From Gammaproteobacteria bacterium (GTDB lineage: Bacteria; Pseudomonadota; Gammaproteobacteria; Xanthomonadales; Rhodanobacteraceae), in assembly GCA_021324095.1 (NCBI GenBank), contig JAJPJT010000062.1, forward strand, positions 1-52,092: a stretch of 52,092 nt of DNA, written 5' to 3'. Both the position numbers and the translations under genes were made by a program. The notes beneath the pieces are model-generated. The model made no database searches. It was not told where the DNA came from and was given only the letters and a program-made list of their open reading frames with translations. Shown here piece after piece: positions 1-9,543 of this stretch; the first letter of the stretch is position 1, and the number at the start of each line of letters is the position of its first letter.

Positions 1-1
1 G

Positions 2-70
2 CTCGCCCAGGTGGCCTTCGGCGTCATCAAGTCGGGCAAACCGTTCAATCCCGCACTTCACGGAGCTTGA
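2..70 (+). CDS. IS110-family transposase, C-terminal end (partial)
   Basis: The frame is open from the window edge to a TGA at 68-70 and encodes 22 residues. They resemble the end of IS110/IS1111-type transposases, where a helix with a 'hi.FGVlKsGkPFdP' pattern precedes the terminus (here AFGVIKSGKPFNP). Family knowledge: these are DEDD transposases that usually lack terminal inverted repeats. No domain beyond this tail is visible, so whether the element is complete upstream cannot be judged. The match rests on about 13 residues. Confidence 0.55.
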   Translation, partial: LAQVAFGVIKSGKPFNPALHGA

Positions 71-107
71 CGAGGATAACAGTATCTACACGAGTATTCG
101 ACCGTAG

Positions 108-127
108 GCTGGGCTGGTAAGCCCAGC
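108..127. terminator. small hairpin between the transposase end and hutU
   Basis: A 7-bp perfect stem (GCTGGGC/GCCCAGC) with a 6-base loop lies between the convergent ends of the transposase and hutU. There is no T-run, so a bidirectional terminator is only possible. The flanking 'cgtagg..gggct' wording resembles short dispersed hairpin repeats. The rest of 71-165 shows nothing else. Confidence 0.3.
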
Positions 128-165
128 GTATGATGCGCCGCGATTGTTGAGGCTGTCGGAGTTTG

Positions 166-1836
166 TCAAACCATCGGCAACTTGAGCCTCTGTTCCTTCG
201 CGCAAGCGATGGCTTCGGGATAACCCGCGTCGGCGTGGCGCATCACGCCGGTGCCGGGATCGTTCCACAACACGCGGGCGATTCGTTTGTCTGCATCGGC
301 TGTGCCGTCGCAGACGATCACGATGCCGGCGTGTTGCGAATAGCCCATGCCGACACCGCCGCCATGATGGAATGACACCCAGGTCGCACCGCTGACAGCG
401 TTCAACAGCGCGTTCAAGACCGGCCAGTCGGAAACCGCGTCGGAACCGTCACGCATGGATTCCGTTTCGCGGTTGGGTGACGCGACCGACCCGGAATCGA
501 GGTGATCGCGGCCGATGCACACGGGCGCCTTCAACTCACCCTTGCGCACCATTTCGTTGAACGCGAGGCCTAATCTGTCGCGCTGTCCCAGCCCGACCCA
601 GCAGATCCGCGACGGCAGGCCCTGCCAGTGGATGCGTTTTTCCGCCATGTCCAGCCAGTTGTGCAGGTGCTTGTCATTTGGAATGAGTTCCTTGACCTTG
701 GCATCGGTCTTCAGGATATCTTCCGGGTCGCCGCTCAACGCGACCCAGCGGAACGGCCCGACCCCGCGGCAGAACAGCGGGCGCACGTAAGCCGGCACGA
801 AGCCCGGAAAATCGAATGCGTTCTTGCAACCAACATCGAACGCCATCTGGCGGATGTTGTTGCCGTAGTCGAAGGTCGGGATGCCGTGTGCGTGGAACGC
901 CAGCATCGCCTCGACGTGTTTCCTCATCGACTGCTTGGCGGCATCGCGCGTCCCATCGGGATCGCTTTTGCGGCGCTCGAACCATTGCTCGACCGTCCAG
1001 CCTTGCGGCAGATAACCGTTGACCGGATCGTGCGCGGAGGTCTGGTCGGTCACCGCGTCCGGTTTCACGCCGCGCTTCACGAGTTCCGGCAGCACATCGG
1101 CGGCGTTGCCCAGCAACGCAACGGATTTGGCTTCGCCGGCTTTCGTGTAGGTTTCGAGGCGCGCCAACGCGTCGTCGAGGTCCTTGGCCTGTTCGTCCAC
1201 GTAGCCGGTCTTCAACCGGAAGTCGATGCGCGATTGCTGGCATTCGACCGCGAGCATGCATGCGCCCGCCATCGCCGCCGCCAGCGGTTGCGCGCCCCCC
1301 ATGCCGCCCAGGCCCGCCGTCAGGATCCACTTGCCGCGCAGGTTCCCGCCGTAGCTCTGCCGGCCCATTTCGACGAAGGTTTCGTAGGTGCCCTGCACGA
1401 TGCCTTGCGAGCCGATATAGATCCACGAGCCGGCCGTCATCTGGCCGAACATCATCAGCCCTTTCCTGTCGAGCTCGTGGAAGTGTTCCCACGTCGCCCA
1501 GTGCGGAACGAGATTCGAATTGGCGATCAGAACGCGCGGCGCATCCGCGTGCGTCCTGAACACGCCGACCGGTTTGCCCGATTGCACCAGCAGGGTTTCG
1601 TCGGGATCCAATTCGCGCAATGCGCGCAGGATCGCGTCGAAACATTCCCAGTTGCGCGCCGCGCGGCCGATGCCGCCGTACACCACCAGTTCCGCCGGAT
1701 TTTCCGCGACCTCGGGATCGAGGTTGTGCTGGATCATCCGGTAGGGCGCCTCGATCAGCCAGTTCCTGCACGTCAATTCCGTTCCGCGCGGCGGATGGAT
1801 CACGCGCGTGGTGTCGATGCGGGTCGGGGCGTTCAT
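166..1836 (-). CDS. hutU: Urocanate hydratase (urocanase)
   Basis: A 556-residue cytosolic enzyme, the usual urocanase length (~555-560). It uses tightly bound NAD+ to hydrate urocanate to 4-imidazolone-5-propionate, step 2 of histidine degradation. Visible hallmarks are the glycine-rich NAD segment [12 protein letters not shown] (~res 174-185), [23 protein letters not shown] and the C-terminal [15 protein letters not shown] block. The start at 1836 (MNAPTRID) sits 6 bases after a GGAG; an ATG at 1842 directly abuts that GGAG and is less likely. It is divergent from tpm (85 bp) and lies 6.3 kb from hutF/hutI. No hutH is present in the window. Confidence 0.97.
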   Translation of the reverse strand: MNAPTRIDTTRVIHPPRGTELTCRNWLIEAPYRMIQHNLDPEVAENPAELVVYGGIGRAARNWECFDAILRALRELDPDETLLVQSGKPVGVFRTHADAPRVLIANSNLVPHWATWEHFHELDRKGLMMFGQMTAGSWIYIGSQGIVQGTYETFVEMGRQSYGGNLRGKWILTAGLGGMGGAQPLAAAMAGACMLAVECQQSRIDFRLKTGYVDEQAKDLDDALARLETYTKAGEAKSVALLGNAADVLPELVKRGVKPDAVTDQTSAHDPVNGYLPQGWTVEQWFERRKSDPDGTRDAAKQSMRKHVEAMLAFHAHGIPTFDYGNNIRQMAFDVGCKNAFDFPGFVPAYVRPLFCRGVGPFRWVALSGDPEDILKTDAKVKELIPNDKHLHNWLDMAEKRIHWQGLPSRICWVGLGQRDRLGLAFNEMVRKGELKAPVCIGRDHLDSGSVASPNRETESMRDGSDAVSDWPVLNALLNAVSGATWVSFHHGGGVGMGYSQHAGIVIVCDGTADADKRIARVLWNDPGTGVMRHADAGYPEAIACAKEQRLKLPMV

Positions 1837-1921
1837 CGCCATCTCCAATTCGTGCAATCGACGGATTATAGTCAAGCCGCGCGAGGGACCCGGTCTGGCA
1901 GGTGTGCCGCGGAGGTGTGCG

Positions 1922-2602
1922 ATGGACGCCGAATTCTGGTTGAAGCGCTGGCGTGAAGGCCGCATCGGCTGGCATCACGAAAAGCCCATGCCGCTGCTGG
2001 TGCAACACTGGCCCGCCCTGGACGTGGCGAAAGGCTCGCGCGTCCTGGTGCCGTTGTGCGGCAAGTCGCTGGACATGCTGTGGCTGGCACGTGAGGGCAT
2101 GCAAGTGGTCGGTGTGGACCTCTCGCCGATCGCGGTGGAATCATTTCTCGCCGAAAACCACCTGCACGCGCGTACGCACACCGCGCTCGATGGTACCCAC
2201 TACGAAATCACCAATGCGCCGGATGGCGGCGGCATCGATCTCGTCAACGGCGATGTGTTTGCGGTCGACCCCGCAACGATCGGCGCATGTCACGCGTTCT
2301 ACGACCGGGCTGCAACGATCGCGCTGCCGGCCGCCACGCGCCTGCGCCTCGCCCGCGCCGTCTACGGGAAACTTCCCGCGGGTGCACGTGGTCTGCTGAT
2401 TACGCTGGAGTACCCGCCGGGAGAAATGCAAGGACCGCCTTTCAGCGTGGATGATGCCGAGGTTCACCACCTGTTCGACGCGCAGTGGAGCATCGAGCGA
2501 CTGGAGCGCCGCGACATCCTGGCCTCGCAACCGTCGTTTTCCGGGAACGGCGTGACCGCATTGCACACGGCGGTGTACGCACTCACCCGGCGCACAAACT
2601 GA
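1922..2602 (+). CDS. tpm: Thiopurine S-methyltransferase family protein
   Basis: A 226-residue SAM-dependent methyltransferase. The N-terminus ([14 protein letters not shown]) is diagnostic of bacterial TPMT, followed by the SAM-binding strand-loop [13 protein letters not shown] (~res 40-52) and the acidic VVGVDLS end of strand 2. Known family members methylate thiopurines, and some bacterial ones methylate selenium or tellurium oxyanions; the substrate here is not deducible. GGAGG lies 6 bases before the ATG. It is followed after 17 bases by the thioredoxin-NHL gene on the same strand, suggesting co-transcription. Confidence 0.93.
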   Translation: MDAEFWLKRWREGRIGWHHEKPMPLLVQHWPALDVAKGSRVLVPLCGKSLDMLWLAREGMQVVGVDLSPIAVESFLAENHLHARTHTALDGTHYEITNAPDGGGIDLVNGDVFAVDPATIGACHAFYDRAATIALPAATRLRLARAVYGKLPAGARGLLITLEYPPGEMQGPPFSVDDAEVHHLFDAQWSIERLERRDILASQPSFSGNGVTALHTAVYALTRRTN

Positions 2603-2619
2603 CTGCACCCGGAGCATCG

Positions 2620-4152
2620 ATGAAGCGCTTTCTGGTCACCGCCTTTGCCGCGCTCGTCATCGCGGGTGGTCTGCTGACGATGGGACTTCCGCGCGCGCGC
2701 GCTGCGCGTGCCATCGCGTTTCCCAACGGACTGGCCTGGTTCAACGTCGCACGCCCGCTCACGCTGGACGATCTCAAGGGACGCGCGGTGCTGCTTGATT
2801 TCTTCACGCCCGGCTGCATCAACTGCATCCACATGTTGCCGGTCGAGGAGCAACTGAAACAGCATTTCGGCACGCGGCTGGCCGTGATCGGCATCGACTC
2901 GCCCAAGTTCGAGGCATCCAAAACGAAGCAAGGGCTGGAATCCTTCATCCAGCGTTACGACCTGCGCCATCCCATCGTGCTCGATCCCACGATGAGCCTG
3001 TGGAATGCCTATGGCGTGCAGGCCTGGCCGACGCTGGTGCTGCTCGGTCCCGATGGCAGCCTGAAGCAGCAGTTCATCGGCGAACAGAGCTTCGAGCAAC
3101 TGGCCGGGCCGATCCACGCCGCACTGGCCGACGCGCCGGCTGCATCGAAATTGCCGAAGCTGCCGCTGCGCCCGCTCGCATTCCAGTCCGGCGCACTTGC
3201 GACGCCGGGAGGGATCGCGGTCTCGCCTTCGCTCGTGGGGATCGCGGACACCGGACACAACCGCATCGTGCTTGCCGATCACACCGGCAAACTCGTGGCC
3301 GTGATCGGCACCGGTTGCCCCGGCGATGCGGACGGCGATGTCACGCACGCCGAATTCAATCGCCCGCACGGGCTCGCGTTCCACGATGGCGCCTTGTACG
3401 TCGCGGACACCGATGGCCAGACGATCCGCCGCATCGATCTCGCCAAGCATACGGTTACGACCATCGCCGGCAACGGCCAGCGCGGGTTCGCCATCGCCGG
3501 CGATTTCCCCGCGCGCGCCGCCACCCTCAACTCGCCGTGGGACATCGCCTGGGCGGGAGGCAAGCTGTACGTTTCCATGGCGGGGGATCATCAGATCTGG
3601 CGCTACGACCCGGCGAAAGACACCATCGGCCCGTGGGCAGGCTCCGGCGAGGAGGGACTCGTGGACGGGAGCCGGAGCGACGCGCAGTTTGCGCAACCCA
3701 GCGGGTTGAGCACGCATGGCGATACCTTGTATGACGTCGACCCGGAATCGTCTTCGGTGCGCGCCATCTCGCTGCCGGATGGAAAAGTTGCCACGCTGGT
3801 CGGGCATGGGTTGTTCGATTTCGGGATGCACAACGGCGCGGCGGGTCATGCGCTGCTCCAGCACGCCGAAGGCATCGCGTGGGACGACGGCAGCCTGTAC
3901 ATCGCCGACACGTTCAACAATGCGCTCCGCAAGCTCGACCTTGCGAACCATCAGGTCAGCACCGTCGCCGCCCTGCTCGACCGGCCGCTCGCGGTCGCTG
4001 CACTGTCGCCCGACGTGCTGCTGGTTGCCGAAGGCGACAGCAACCGCATCGACGCGGTACACCTGCCCGATGGCAAGGTCACGCCGTGGAAGATCGCTGG
4101 ATTGAAGACACCCGCGTCGATCTGTACCTCGCCCTCGGAGCGGCTGTTGTGA
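2620..4152 (+). CDS. Thioredoxin-like / NHL-repeat protein, exported
   Basis: 510 residues. An N-terminal hydrophobic segment (~res 3-27, ending ARAARA) looks like a signal peptide or anchor. Residues ~40-170 form a TlpA/thioredoxin-like fold with the redox pair C66-I-N-C69 followed by HMLPVEEQL. The C-terminal two thirds carry NHL/beta-propeller repeats, recognisable from recurring 'p.Giav', 'lyVADTdgqtIRrID' and 'lYIADTFNNALRKLDL' blocks. This is the NHLRC2-type architecture. Likely role (inference): periplasmic thiol chemistry coupled to a six-bladed propeller platform. The start is chosen at ATG 2620 after GGAGCATCG. It probably forms a pair with tpm. Confidence 0.85.
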   Translation: MKRFLVTAFAALVIAGGLLTMGLPRARAARAIAFPNGLAWFNVARPLTLDDLKGRAVLLDFFTPGCINCIHMLPVEEQLKQHFGTRLAVIGIDSPKFEASKTKQGLESFIQRYDLRHPIVLDPTMSLWNAYGVQAWPTLVLLGPDGSLKQQFIGEQSFEQLAGPIHAALADAPAASKLPKLPLRPLAFQSGALATPGGIAVSPSLVGIADTGHNRIVLADHTGKLVAVIGTGCPGDADGDVTHAEFNRPHGLAFHDGALYVADTDGQTIRRIDLAKHTVTTIAGNGQRGFAIAGDFPARAATLNSPWDIAWAGGKLYVSMAGDHQIWRYDPAKDTIGPWAGSGEEGLVDGSRSDAQFAQPSGLSTHGDTLYDVDPESSSVRAISLPDGKVATLVGHGLFDFGMHNGAAGHALLQHAEGIAWDDGSLYIADTFNNALRKLDLANHQVSTVAALLDRPLAVAALSPDVLLVAEGDSNRIDAVHLPDGKVTPWKIAGLKTPASICTSPSERLL

Positions 4153-4252
4153 AAAGTCAGGCCAGGGAAGGCCGTTCTGATGTCCGCGATCTCTTGAGCT
4201 TGACAGTTGACGGTAGGCTGGAAGACAGAGCGATCATGGACGATCGCACCAG

Positions 4253-5524
4253 TCAAGGCATCGCGCCACGGGACATCGGCGTTGGCGGCGTCGCCGTGTT
4301 CTGCGGCAGCGGCGGCAGGCGGTACAAGCCCAGCGCGATCACGAGACCGACCAGTGCCATCGCACCGACGAACCACGCTACGCCGTTCCATCCATCCGCC
4401 GCGTAGCACAGTCCGCCGCATGCGCCCGCGATGCTGGAGCCCAGGTAATAGCAAAACAGGTACAGCGACGACGCGTGCGCCTTGGCGGCGCCGGCGCGGC
4501 GCCCTACCCAGCTGCTGACCACGGAATGGCCGCCGAAGAATCCAAACGTCAACGCAACGACGCCGAGCAGGACCGCCCACAACGGCATCAGCACCGTCAA
4601 GGCCGTGCCGATCAACATCAACGCCAGCATCGACCACAGTACCTTGCGCCGCCCGAGCTTGCCGGCGAGATGCCCCACCCAAGGCGAACTGAAGGTGCCG
4701 ATCAGGTAGATCGCAAAGATTGCGCCGACCACCGCCTGGCTCAGGTTGTACGGCGGCGCGAGCAAGCGGTAGCCGATGTAGTTGTAGATGGTGACGAACG
4801 CACCGAGCAGCAGGAAACCTTCGGCGAACAGCCATGGCAGGCCGCGATCATGGACGATCACGCCGAAACGCTCGGTCAGCGCGCGCAGCCGCAAAGGTTG
4901 CGCGACGAAATGCCTCGAAGGCGGCAACAGCCGCCAGAACACGAGTGCGCAGCCGATTCCGACCACGGCCACCACCATGACACCGACGCGCCACGTCGCG
5001 AAATCGGTCAGCACGCCGGTGATCAGCCGTCCGCTCATTCCGCCGATCGCGTTGCCGCTGATGTACAAGCCCATGCCCAGTCCGATCGACGCGATATCCA
5101 TTTCCTCGGCGAGGTAGGTCATCGCGACGGCCGGCAGGCCGCTGAGCGCGATGCCGAGCAAGCCACGCACGATGAGGAACGACGTCCAGTTCGGCATCAG
5201 CACGGAAGCCAATGTCAGCAACGCGGATGACAGCAACGATCCGACCATGATCGGCTTGCGTCCGACAGCGTCCGAGATCGCCCCCGCGAACAGCATGGCG
5301 AACCCGAGCACGCCGGTGGTCAGCGACAATGACAGCGCGCTGACGGCCTCGTTGACGCCGTAGTCGCGGCTGAATTCCGGCAGCAGCGGCTGCACGCAAT
5401 ACAGCAGACCGAATGTCGCAAAACCGGCCGCGAACAGCGCGAGGTTGATGCGGTGGAATGCCGGCGTGCCGTGGTGGACGAAATCGCTGGCGGATTGCGG
5501 TTCCCGCGCGGTGATGGAACTCAT
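4253..5524 (-). CDS. MFS transporter, YnfM/AraJ-like
   Basis: A 423-residue, 12-TM major facilitator. Between TM2 and TM3 is the motif-A-like loop GAISDAVGRKPIM, and the second half has a weaker copy, GHLAGKLGRRKV, typical of proton-driven drug or sugar efflux permeases of the YnfM/AraJ group. The substrate is unknown. It is convergent with the thioredoxin-NHL gene (100 bp apart; that gap holds no clear gene or terminator). No adjacent regulator is visible. Confidence 0.9.
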   Translation of the reverse strand: MSSITAREPQSASDFVHHGTPAFHRINLALFAAGFATFGLLYCVQPLLPEFSRDYGVNEAVSALSLSLTTGVLGFAMLFAGAISDAVGRKPIMVGSLLSSALLTLASVLMPNWTSFLIVRGLLGIALSGLPAVAMTYLAEEMDIASIGLGMGLYISGNAIGGMSGRLITGVLTDFATWRVGVMVVAVVGIGCALVFWRLLPPSRHFVAQPLRLRALTERFGVIVHDRGLPWLFAEGFLLLGAFVTIYNYIGYRLLAPPYNLSQAVVGAIFAIYLIGTFSSPWVGHLAGKLGRRKVLWSMLALMLIGTALTVLMPLWAVLLGVVALTFGFFGGHSVVSSWVGRRAGAAKAHASSLYLFCYYLGSSIAGACGGLCYAADGWNGVAWFVGAMALVGLVIALGLYRLPPLPQNTATPPTPMSRGAMP

Positions 5525-5613
5525 CCACGCATCTTAGGGCAGCCGCGGCAAATTCCGTCACGGCCGGCCTTGTTTGCGTGATACGGGCGACGCCGTGTTC
5601 GCCTCCCGGTGCT

Positions 5614-5793
5614 TCAGCGATACCGCCAATAGCCGCGCACCCAGACGCCGCCATACCAGTAGCCGGGCACCCAGACGCGCACGGGCGCGACGGCGACGTA
5701 GGCGGGGCGCGGCGGCGCCACCACACACCCGCCCAGACCACAACAAGCGGCCAAACCGATCCCCGACAGCAACCAGCCGAACCTGCGTTTCAT
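5614..5793 (-). CDS. Small YXWGXW-type repeat lipoprotein
   Basis: 59 residues. The start MKRRFGWLL leads a signal peptide with hydrophobic core GIGLAACCGL and a lipobox-like L-G-G-C near residue 24, predicting an outer-membrane or periplasmic lipoprotein. The mature part is only ~35 residues and contains two aromatic repeats (VPGYWYGGVWVRGYW) of the YXWGXW family, frequent in proteobacterial envelope proteins of unknown function. The start is set by an ATG at 5793; upstream in-frame sequence looks non-coding. Confidence 0.75.
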   Translation of the reverse strand: MKRRFGWLLSGIGLAACCGLGGCVVAPPRPAYVAVAPVRVWVPGYWYGGVWVRGYWRYR

Positions 5794-5881
5794 GTGCGTG
5801 CTCCACGTGAGGGAACCTGCACGCAACAACGCGGATCGAGACGCCGGCGTTGACCGATGCGCGTGAACGGTCAATCGGCGT

Positions 5882-6871
<990 letters not shown>

Positions 6872-7002
6872 GTCATTCCTCCTTTTGTGCGCGACGTGCG
6901 AGAATCCGGTCTTGCGCTGTACGCGGCACTCGCGATGGCGCAATGCTGGGAACAAGCTCCGCATTCGCCATTATCGCCTCCCGCCTGGAAGAGGACACTC
7001 CG

Positions 7003-7479
7003 ATGCGCAACATCCCGATCCGGTCCACGCTGTTCGCCGTAATATTCGCCTGTTCCTCCGTCGCCTTCGCAGCAACACCGCAACAGATTGCGCCGCCTGG
7101 TTCCGCCGCCGCAGGTGCGCACCAGCAACGCGCAAACCTGTTCGATGAGCTTGGCTTGACCGAGACGCAACGCACCAGCGTCCGCCAGCTCCTGCAGCAG
7201 AATTTCCAGGAAGCACGCCCGGAAATGCAGGCGCTGCGCCAGAAACGCCTGGCATTCGACGACGCCACGCCCGGCACCAGCCAGTTCCGGAGCGCAGCCA
7301 ACGATCTTGCGCAGGCCGAATCGACCGCCGCACACGCGCAGGTCCTGCGCCAGGCCGACCTGCGCACCAGGATCTACAACATCCTGACTGCGGAGCAGCG
7401 GACGAAGCTGGCGACGCTGCTCAGCCAACGCCAGCAGCAAATGCAGCAGGCTGGAAACGCGCCTTCCGCATCACGCTGA
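7003..7479 (+). CDS. Spy/CpxP-like periplasmic LTXXQ protein (copy 1)
   Basis: 158 residues with a signal peptide (MRNIPIRSTLFAVIFACSS... cut after AFA). The mature part is all-helical and Q/R-rich, with two LTXXQ-type motifs (LTETQ and LTAEQ), the signature of the Spy/CpxP family of ATP-independent periplasmic chaperones and envelope-stress sensors. The repeat MQALRQKR...DDATPGTSQF is shared with the next gene, so the two are tandem paralogues. A GAAGAGGAC Shine-Dalgarno region precedes ATG 7003. Confidence 0.85.
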   Translation: MRNIPIRSTLFAVIFACSSVAFAATPQQIAPPGSAAAGAHQQRANLFDELGLTETQRTSVRQLLQQNFQEARPEMQALRQKRLAFDDATPGTSQFRSAANDLAQAESTAAHAQVLRQADLRTRIYNILTAEQRTKLATLLSQRQQQMQQAGNAPSASR

Positions 7480-7615
7480 CCAAAGCGGTACCCGGAGTCC
7501 TGCCCGCAAGAACGCTGCCCGCCGCGGCTTGTGCAATTGTGGTGTTATGCGTCAACGATCCTGCAGGGTGGCGCGTTCCTCATGGACCGCAACCCCCAAA
7601 GCAGGAGAAATCGCA

Positions 7616-8113
7616 ATGCGCAAGACCTACCTTCTATCCGCCGCCCTCGTGACCGCGCTCGGCTGCGCGCCACTCACCTTTGCGCAGACGGCCGGCCATG
7701 CCTGGCACGGACATCACGGCATGGCTATGGGCGGCCATATGTACGACAAGCTGAACCTCACCGACACCCAGCGTGACAGCATCAAGCAGTTGCGCCAGCA
7801 GAGCTTCGCGCAGATGAAGCCGCAAATGCAGGCGCTCCGGCAGTCGCGTCAGGCGTACGAATCGGCCACGCCCGGCACCGCGGCCTACCAGACCGCCGCA
7901 AGCAACCTGGCCGAGGCGGAAGCGGATGCCACGCGCGCTCGTGTCACCAACGAGGCCAATCTGAGGGCGCAAATCTACAAGCTGCTGACGCCGACGCAGC
8001 AAACCCAGCTTGCGAATCTACGGGCGCAACGCGAGGCACGCATGCAGCAGTGGAAGCAATTCCAGCAAGAGAATCCGCTGCCGAGCAGTGCCCCCACGTC
8101 ACCCGCGCAATAG
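7616..8113 (+). CDS. Spy/CpxP-like periplasmic LTXXQ protein (copy 2)
   Basis: 165 residues with a signal peptide ending TFAQ. The mature N-terminus is rich in His and Met (HAWHGHHGMAMGGHM), a possible metal-binding patch absent from copy 1. It then has the same helical body with LTDTQ and LTPTQ motifs and the shared MQALRQSR...ATPGTAAY block. Role by family: periplasmic chaperone or stress modulator. AGGAGAAATCGCA precedes ATG 7616. It ends at a strong hairpin shared with convergent hutF. Confidence 0.85.
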   Translation: MRKTYLLSAALVTALGCAPLTFAQTAGHAWHGHHGMAMGGHMYDKLNLTDTQRDSIKQLRQQSFAQMKPQMQALRQSRQAYESATPGTAAYQTAASNLAEAEADATRARVTNEANLRAQIYKLLTPTQQTQLANLRAQREARMQQWKQFQQENPLPSSAPTSPAQ

Positions 8114-8119
8114 TCACCG

Positions 8120-8148
8120 GCAAGCCGCCACCACCGTTGGCGGCTTGC
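8120..8148. terminator. bidirectional hairpin between the Spy-like gene and hutF
   Basis: A perfect 11-bp stem (GCAAGCCGCCA / TGGCGGCTTGC) with a 7-base loop sits exactly between the convergent ends of the second Spy-like gene and hutF. The T-run is absent, but the position and strength suit a shared terminator. Confidence 0.7.
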
Positions 8149-8157
8149 TGCTGTGGG

Positions 8158-9477
8158 TCACCGGCTGGATGCGAGTGTGTCGACCGCCGCGCGATACCGC
8201 GCGGCGATTTCGTCGTCGGCGTCGTGATGAAAGTTCCGCACCACCCACCGGCCGCCCGCCATCACGTCGCGCACCAGCGGTGTGTTGCCGGCTAACAGGA
8301 AAGTGTCGAGTACGCTGCGCTCGTCGCGAGCCGCGAGCAATGCTGAAGCATCGTCCAGCACGATGAAATCGGCGCGCGCATCCTCGACACCTGACGCCCT
8401 GCGGCCTCCGCGCAGCGCCGCATCCCACAGCGCTTCTCCCACGCTCGCCCCAGGCGCACGCGACGCGATGTTGCGGCGCCGCGTCGCAAGCCGCTGGCCG
8501 TATTCCAGCCAGCGCAGTTCCTCGACCGGCGACACCGAAATGTGTGAATCCGAGCCGATGCCGAACGTGCCGTTCGCGTCGAGATACGCCGCGAGCGGAA
8601 ACAAACCGTCGCCGAGATTGGCTTCGGTGGACGGACAAAGGCCCGCGACGGCCCCCGACCGTGCGATGGCCCGCATTTCGGAATCATCCAGATGCGTCGC
8701 GTGCACGAGGCACCAGCGCGCATCGATGTCCGCGTGATCGAACAGCCATTGCACCGGCCGCGCGTTGCGAACGCCGAGGCAATCCTGCACCTCGCCTATT
8801 TGCTCGGCGATGTGGATGTGCACGGGCCGCCCGTTCGCCAACGGAGAAGCCAGCACCTCGCGCATCGCAACCTCGGGCACCGCCCGCAGCGAATGCAGCG
8901 CGATCCCCACGCGCAACATTGGCGATTCCAGCGCAGTCAGCGACTCCAGCAAGCGCAGGTAAGCATCGACGGAAAGTCCGAAGCGCCGCTGGCGCTCCGA
9001 AAGGGGCCGGCCATCGAAACCGCCCGTCATGTACAAAACCGGCAGCAGCGTGAGGCCGATGCCCGCCTCGTGCGCCGCTTCGATGATCGCCCGCGACATC
9101 GCTGCCGGATCCGCATAAGCCGTTCCATCAGGCGCGCTGTGCAGGTAATGGAATTCGCAGACGCGTGTGTAGCCGGCCTTCAACATCTCGACATACAGTT
9201 GCGCCGCGATCGCCCGCAATGACTCCGGCCCGATCCGCGACGCGAACCGGTACATCGTCTCGCGCCAGGTCCAGAAGGAATCGTCGCCTGGCCCCCGCCG
9301 TTCGGCCAACCCCGCCATCGCACGCTGGAACGCGTGCGAATGGAGGTTCGGCATGCCGGGCAATGCGAACCGTGTGCGCACCTCGGCACCTCCGAAGCGC
9401 ACGTCGTGTTGCCAACCGGCGGGCGTCCACAAGTATTCCGCCAGGAGGCCAGCTTGTCCGATGGTGTGCTCGTTCAT
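8158..9477 (-). CDS. hutF: Formimidoylglutamate deiminase
   Basis: A 439-residue amidohydrolase-superfamily enzyme converting N-formimidoyl-L-glutamate to N-formyl-L-glutamate and ammonia, in the five-step histidine pathway. Metal-site motifs: LPGMPNLHSHAFQRAMAG (H-x-H), HIHIAEQ, a downstream His in VHATHLDDSE, and GSDSHISVS (metal Asp). The HSHAFQRAMAGLAERR run is typical of HutF rather than of guanine deaminase. Start ATG 9477 (MNEHTIGQ). It is divergent from hutI with only 66 bp between starts, so the promoters must overlap or be shared. Confidence 0.95.
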   Translation of the reverse strand: MNEHTIGQAGLLAEYLWTPAGWQHDVRFGGAEVRTRFALPGMPNLHSHAFQRAMAGLAERRGPGDDSFWTWRETMYRFASRIGPESLRAIAAQLYVEMLKAGYTRVCEFHYLHSAPDGTAYADPAAMSRAIIEAAHEAGIGLTLLPVLYMTGGFDGRPLSERQRRFGLSVDAYLRLLESLTALESPMLRVGIALHSLRAVPEVAMREVLASPLANGRPVHIHIAEQIGEVQDCLGVRNARPVQWLFDHADIDARWCLVHATHLDDSEMRAIARSGAVAGLCPSTEANLGDGLFPLAAYLDANGTFGIGSDSHISVSPVEELRWLEYGQRLATRRRNIASRAPGASVGEALWDAALRGGRRASGVEDARADFIVLDDASALLAARDERSVLDTFLLAGNTPLVRDVMAGGRWVVRNFHHDADDEIAARYRAAVDTLASSR

Positions 9478-9543
9478 CACGACGCCGTCATACGAATCGG
9501 GTGCAGCATTCTCGCACGTGGGCCGCACTGCAATAATGCGGGA

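Noticed and set aside
628..1956. A 442-codon open frame on the plus strand opposite hutU
   Set aside because: It is antisense to a clear urocanase; Arg/Ala-rich composition and lack of domains mark it as a GC-driven shadow.
2464..4062. A 532-codon open frame opposite the thioredoxin-NHL gene
   Set aside because: It mirrors the sense gene in complementary codon positions and shows no domain or Shine-Dalgarno sequence.
4153..4252. Possible short gene between the thioredoxin-NHL gene and the MFS transporter
   Set aside because: Only fragmentary frames without a start or Shine-Dalgarno sequence; no family resemblance.
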